NCBI GenBank assembly: GCA_036562755.1
Contig: DATCJN010000018.1
Coordinates: forward strand, 1 to 9,522
Direction: 5' to 3'
Length of the DNA: 9,522 nucleotides
Source of the DNA: DUVY01 sp036562755
Lineage (GTDB): Bacteria; Bacillota; Clostridia; Christensenellales; DUVY01
Shown: positions 6,287-9,522 of the stretch, piece by piece
How the letters are laid out: each line of letters opens with the position of its first letter
How positions within the stretch are numbered: the stretch's first letter is position 1
Notes under the pieces: generated by a model
What the model saw: only the letters and a program-made list of their open reading frames with translations
Told to the model about the DNA's origin: nothing
Databases searched by the model: none
Translations under genes and position numbers: made by a program

Positions 6287-6781
6287 TTATAACATATTTT
6301 GGCTGTTTAAGTCATTGGTTTGGGCGTGGGTTAGCGCCACTGCCAGCGCGTCCGCAGCGTCGTCGGGCTTGGGCGTGTTTTTCAGCCCCAGCATCATTCT
6401 TACCATAAACTGAATCTGGCGTTTTTCGGCGCGGCCGTTGCCTGTCATCGCCTGCTTTATTTGAAGCGGGGTGTATTCGTATAACTTTTTGCAGCCTTTA
6501 GCGGAACACAAAATAATTATCCCGCGCGCCTGGGCTACTTGGATAGCCGTTTTTGTATTGGTATTGAAAAACAGCTCTTCTATTGCGATGGCGTCGGGAT
6601 TGAATTTTTGGATTAAGGCGGCGATTGAGTCGTGAATGGCGCAAAGCCTTTGGGACATAGCCATATCTTTGGGCGTGGTGATTACCCCAAAGTCTAACGG
6701 TTTTATATCCCCCTTGATGTCTTTTTGTATTACCCCGTATCCTAAAGTGGCGATTCCGGGATCGAAACCCATTATAATCAA
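6287..6781 (-). CDS. ruvC: Crossover junction endodeoxyribonuclease RuvC
   Basis: RuvC cuts Holliday junctions symmetrically and completes the RuvAB reaction. The product is 164 residues. The four metal-binding acids are present: D7 in MGFDPG, E68 in AIEELFF, and D141 and D144 in PDDAADALAVALTH. TGNGRAEKRQIQFMV (113-127) is the usual basic DNA-binding stretch. The start is TTG at 6781, chosen because it reproduces the family N-terminus M-I-I-x-G-x-D-P-G; an ATG three codons later would remove the first beta-strand residues. The ribosome binding site is weak (AAAGG about 10 nt upstream). It is the first gene of the six-gene operon. Bacillus-type Bacillota use RecU instead of RuvC, so its presence argues for a clostridial rather than bacillar host. 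Confidence 0.96.
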   Translation of the reverse strand: MIIMGFDPGIATLGYGVIQKDIKGDIKPLDFGVITTPKDMAMSQRLCAIHDSIAALIQKFNPDAIAIEELFFNTNTKTAIQVAQARGIIILCSAKGCKKLYEYTPLQIKQAMTGNGRAEKRQIQFMVRMMLGLKNTPKPDDAADALAVALTHAQTNDLNSQNML

Positions 6782-6805
6782 TTATCTGCGACCTTTGTAA
6801 TTTAG

Positions 6806-6834
6806 TTGACTATTTATACAAAATATTTTATAAT
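6806..6834 (+). promoter_or_regulatory. Sigma-A-type promoter of argG-argH
   Basis: TTGACT (6806-6811) and a perfect TATAAT (6829-6834) are separated by exactly 17 nt, close to the ideal vegetative promoter. RNA would start near 6841, giving an AT-rich leader of about 80 nt before argG, which ends in an AAGGAG site (6907-6912) 9 nt from the ATG. Confidence 0.75.
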
Positions 6835-6874
6835 TATGCATATATTTATAATATAAAAAATTGTTGATAAATAA

Positions 6875-6903
6875 ATAATAAACATATAATTAATTTTAGT
6901 CAA
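6875..6903 (-). promoter_or_regulatory. Sigma-A-type promoter of the ruvC operon
   Basis: On the minus strand TTGACT (6903-6898), a 17-nt spacer and TATTAT (6880-6875) form a good promoter. RNA would start near 6868 and run leftward through the argG promoter to ruvC, giving an untranslated leader of about 87 nt. No better minus-strand promoter is visible closer to ruvC. Confidence 0.55.
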
Positions 6904-6921
6904 GACAAGGAGAATAAAAAT

Positions 6922-8133
6922 ATGGGCAAAGAAAAAGTGGTTTTAGCGTATTCGGGCGGATTGGATACTTCTATTATTATACCGTGGTTGAAAGAAAACT
7001 ACGATATGGAAGTTATCGCAATGGCCGCCGACGTTGGTCAAGGCGAGGAGTTAGCGCCTCTAAAAGAAAAGGCAATTAAGACGGGCGCGTCTAAGATTTA
7101 TATCGAGGACTTAAAAGAAGAATTTGTTACCGATTTTATCTTCCCCACCTTAAAAGCGGGCGCGGTTTATGAGAAAAAGTATCTTTTGGGCACCTCTTTT
7201 GCCCGACCGGTTATAGCCAAAAGGCTGGTAGAGATAGCCCGCAAAGAAGGAGCTACGGCGATTGCGCACGGGGCCACCGGCAAGGGCAACGACCAGGTGC
7301 GTTTTGAGTTGACTGTCAAGGCTTTGGCGCCCGATCTAAAGATAATCGCGCCGTGGAGAATTTGGGATATTAAGTCGCGCGAGGACGAGATTGAATACGC
7401 TCAAGCGCGCGGAATACCCGTGCCCGTAACCAAAGAAAATAACTACAGCATGGACAGAAACCTTTGGCACTTATCTCACGAGGGTCAAGACCTGGAGGAT
7501 CCCGCCAACGAGCCTAAAGATTCTTTATTGATGATAACCAAGCCTATATCCCAAGCGTCCGACGAACCCGAATATGTGGAAATAGAATTTGAAAAAGGCA
7601 TACCCGTAAAAGTCAACGGCAAAAAGTATTCGCCCGTTGAGTTAATAGAGACCTTAAACGAAATAGGCGCGCGTCACGGCGTGGGCGTAGCCGATATGGT
7701 GGAAAACCGACTTGTCGGTATGAAATCGCGCGGGGTTTATGAAACGCCCGGCGGCTCGATTTTATACGCGGCGCATAACAATCTTGAGGAACTTACCCTA
7801 GACAGAGCGACTTTGCACTTTAAAGAAATAGTAGCTTTGAAGTTTGCAGAGCTTGTATATGACGGATTGTGGTTTACTCCGCTCCGCGAGAGCTTGTCGG
7901 CGTTTGTGGATAAAACCCAGGAGACCGTAACGGGCAAGGTCAGACTCAAATTATTCAAGGGCAATATTATTCCCGCGGGCGCAACTTCGCCTTATTCGCT
8001 GTATGACATGGATATGGCTACATTCTCTAAAGACGAAGTTTATAACCAAAAGGACGCGGAAGGATTTATCAACTTGTTTGGCTTGCCTCTAAAGGTGCGC
8101 GCGCTAAAACTAAAAAACTGGAAGGATAAATAA
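6922..8133 (+). CDS. argG: Argininosuccinate synthase
   Basis: ArgG joins citrulline and aspartate at the cost of ATP to AMP and pyrophosphate, forming argininosuccinate in the seventh step of arginine synthesis. The 403-residue product is full length. The ATP-binding N-type loop AYSGGLDTS is at 9-17, the conserved TSFARPVIAK at 91-100, IAHGATGKGNDQVRFE at 114-129 (citrulline and aspartate contacts), and NYSMDRNLWHLSHEG (174-188) followed by LEDP (191-194), which closes the active site. ETPGGSILYAAH (274-285) and the C-terminal GATSPYSLYDMDMATF are also typical. The ATG at 6922 has AAGGAG 9 nt upstream. argH follows after 2 nt, so both steps are made from one transcript. The leader carries AT-rich dyads that might bind an arginine repressor. 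Confidence 0.98.
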   Translation: MGKEKVVLAYSGGLDTSIIIPWLKENYDMEVIAMAADVGQGEELAPLKEKAIKTGASKIYIEDLKEEFVTDFIFPTLKAGAVYEKKYLLGTSFARPVIAKRLVEIARKEGATAIAHGATGKGNDQVRFELTVKALAPDLKIIAPWRIWDIKSREDEIEYAQARGIPVPVTKENNYSMDRNLWHLSHEGQDLEDPANEPKDSLLMITKPISQASDEPEYVEIEFEKGIPVKVNGKKYSPVELIETLNEIGARHGVGVADMVENRLVGMKSRGVYETPGGSILYAAHNNLEELTLDRATLHFKEIVALKFAELVYDGLWFTPLRESLSAFVDKTQETVTGKVRLKLFKGNIIPAGATSPYSLYDMDMATFSKDEVYNQKDAEGFINLFGLPLKVRALKLKNWKDK

Positions 8134-8135
8134 TA

Positions 8136-9509
8136 ATGAAATTATGGGGCGGCGTTTTTAAGCAAAACACCGATAAATTAGCCGACGAATTTAACTCGTC
8201 GCTGGGCTTTGACTGTAGTCTTTGGAAATACGATATTATGGGCAGCATTGCGCACTGCAAAATGCTGGGCGCTCAAAAGATTATTTCGGAGGACGAAGCC
8301 AAGCTTATAATAAAAGGGCTTGAAGAGATTTTGGAGGATATCCAAAACTCCAAGCTGGAAATACGCGACGCCGAGGACATTCACAGTTTTGTGGAGCAAG
8401 AGCTTGTCAAGCGCATCGGCGACGCGGGCAAAAAGCTGCACACCGCGCGCTCTAGAAACGACCAAGTCGCCACGGATATCAGACTGTATTTAAAAGAGAG
8501 CATAGATAACACCGCGGGCAAAATCAAAAATCTTTGCGAGGTTATGCTTCAGCATTCCAAGACATACGCGGGCGCGATTATGCCCGGATTTACCCATATG
8601 CAAAAAGCGCAACCCGTGACCTTAGGGCATTATTTTAACGCGTATGTTAGCATGTTCTTAAGGGATATAGAGAGATTAAAGGATTGCAAAAAACGGCTGG
8701 ACGCTATGCCTCTAGGCAGCGGCGCGCTTGCGGGCACTACATATCCCATTAACAGAGAGTTGACAGCCAAGCTTTTGGGCTTTGGCGAGATAGCCCCCAA
8801 CTCTTTGGACGCGGTGTCCGACAGGGATTTTATGGTTGAATACATCAGCGCTTGCGCTTTGACGGCCATTCATATGTCCAAGATTTCGGAAGAATGGATT
8901 TATTGGGCGTGCGACGAGTTTGGGTATATAACGCTGGACGATGGATATTCCACGGGCTCCAGCATCATGCCCCAAAAGAAAAATCCCGATATGCTGGAGT
9001 TAATCCGCGGAAAATGCGCCAAGGTCATAGGCAATTTGACCGCGGCGGCGGCATTGCTTAAGTCTTTGCCGCTGGCGTATAACAAGGACTTGCAGGAAGA
9101 TAAGATAATCATCTTCGAAACCGAAGATAATATTAATATTTGCCTGGACGTTTTAAGCGGGGTGGTTAAGACCGTCAAATTTAATCTTGATAAGATGTAT
9201 AAATCGGCTTCGGGCGGATATTCCGCCGCCACCGACATAGCGGATTATCTGGCCAAAAAAGGCGTGCCCTTTAGAGACGCGCACGGTTTGACGGGGCAGA
9301 TAGTGCTCTATTGCATAGAGAACAATCTGAAACTGGAGGATCTGGCGCTAGAGGACTTTAAGAAATTCAGCCCCGTATTTGAAAGCGATGTTTTGGAAGC
9401 TGTAAAACTAGAAAACGTGGTAAATAACCGAAAGAGTTTTGGGGGAACATCGCCCGAACAGGTAATAAAGACAATAGAAATATTGGAAGAAAAACTAAAA
9501 CGGCTCTAA
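8136..9509 (+). CDS. argH: Argininosuccinate lyase
   Basis: ArgH splits argininosuccinate into arginine and fumarate, the last step of arginine synthesis; it belongs to the fumarase/aspartase superfamily and works as a homotetramer. The 457-residue protein begins with the typical KLWGGVF, and has LHTARSRNDQ (101-110), GFTHMQKAQP (151-160, H154 as the catalytic-region histidine), GSGALAGTTYPI (194-205) and the superfamily signature GSSIMPQKKNPD (274-285) with the catalytic serine in the mobile loop. DIADYLAKKGVPFRDAH (367-383) and NRKSFGGTSPEQV (431-443) complete the family pattern. The start is 2 nt after the argG stop, and its AAGGA site lies in the last argG codons, so translation is probably coupled. 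The stop codon lies inside the terminator hairpin. Confidence 0.98.
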   Translation: MKLWGGVFKQNTDKLADEFNSSLGFDCSLWKYDIMGSIAHCKMLGAQKIISEDEAKLIIKGLEEILEDIQNSKLEIRDAEDIHSFVEQELVKRIGDAGKKLHTARSRNDQVATDIRLYLKESIDNTAGKIKNLCEVMLQHSKTYAGAIMPGFTHMQKAQPVTLGHYFNAYVSMFLRDIERLKDCKKRLDAMPLGSGALAGTTYPINRELTAKLLGFGEIAPNSLDAVSDRDFMVEYISACALTAIHMSKISEEWIYWACDEFGYITLDDGYSTGSSIMPQKKNPDMLELIRGKCAKVIGNLTAAAALLKSLPLAYNKDLQEDKIIIFETEDNINICLDVLSGVVKTVKFNLDKMYKSASGGYSAATDIADYLAKKGVPFRDAHGLTGQIVLYCIENNLKLEDLALEDFKKFSPVFESDVLEAVKLENVVNNRKSFGGTSPEQVIKTIEILEEKLKRL

Positions 9510-9522
9510 TGAGCCGTTTTTT
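9497..9522 (+). terminator. Intrinsic terminator of argG-argH, containing the argH stop codon
   Basis: AAAACGGCTC (9497-9506) pairs perfectly with GAGCCGTTTT (9511-9520) around a TAAT loop, and the Ts continue to the window edge. The argH stop TAA (9507-9509) is the loop itself. The last codons therefore form the left arm of the stem. Confidence 0.88.

Noticed and set aside
8900..9238. Minus-strand open frame of 112 codons inside argH.
   Set aside because: Antisense to the conserved argH signature region; no family resemblance or own promoter.

Overview
This 9.5-kb stretch looks like an ordinary chromosomal housekeeping region of an uncultured bacterium, most likely a member of Bacillota (class Clostridia). 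Three things point there: the gene order ruvC-ruvA-ruvB-queA-tgt-yajC on one transcript, strong AGGAG-type ribosome binding sites, and AT-rich intergenic regions carrying sigma-A-type promoters. The taxonomic call is inference from layout and protein flavour, not from a marker gene. I see no phage, transposon, CRISPR array, tRNA or rRNA.

Layout from left to right. Positions 1-203 hold no gene; they start with a short G-rich repeat and look like spacer. Positions 204-1643 (minus strand) carry a two-gene unit: a pyridoxamine-phosphate-oxidase-like flavin-binding protein followed by a DUF1848 protein with an Fe-S-type cysteine cluster. This unit has a good promoter (1850-1878) and a leader of about 200 nt that can fold around a long-range helix. 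A strong hairpin terminator (1891-1922) separates it from the next unit. Positions 1944-6781 (minus strand) are a compact operon read from right to left: ruvC, ruvA, ruvB, queA, tgt, yajC. It encodes the Holliday-junction branch-migration and resolution machinery, the last two enzyme steps that install and build queuosine on tRNA, and a small Sec-translocase accessory membrane protein. yajC also has a possible promoter of its own. secD/secF, which often follow yajC, are not present here.

Positions 6782-6921 are the divergent control region between ruvC and argG. Two well-formed promoters, both TTGACT with 17-nt spacers, face each other across it. Positions 6922-9509 (plus strand) are argG-argH, the last two steps of arginine biosynthesis (citrulline + aspartate to argininosuccinate, then to arginine + fumarate), ended by an intrinsic terminator whose loop contains the argH stop codon.

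All ten main genes look intact. The least explained item is the structured leader in front of the flavin-binding protein gene; I found no clear match to a riboswitch class I know.
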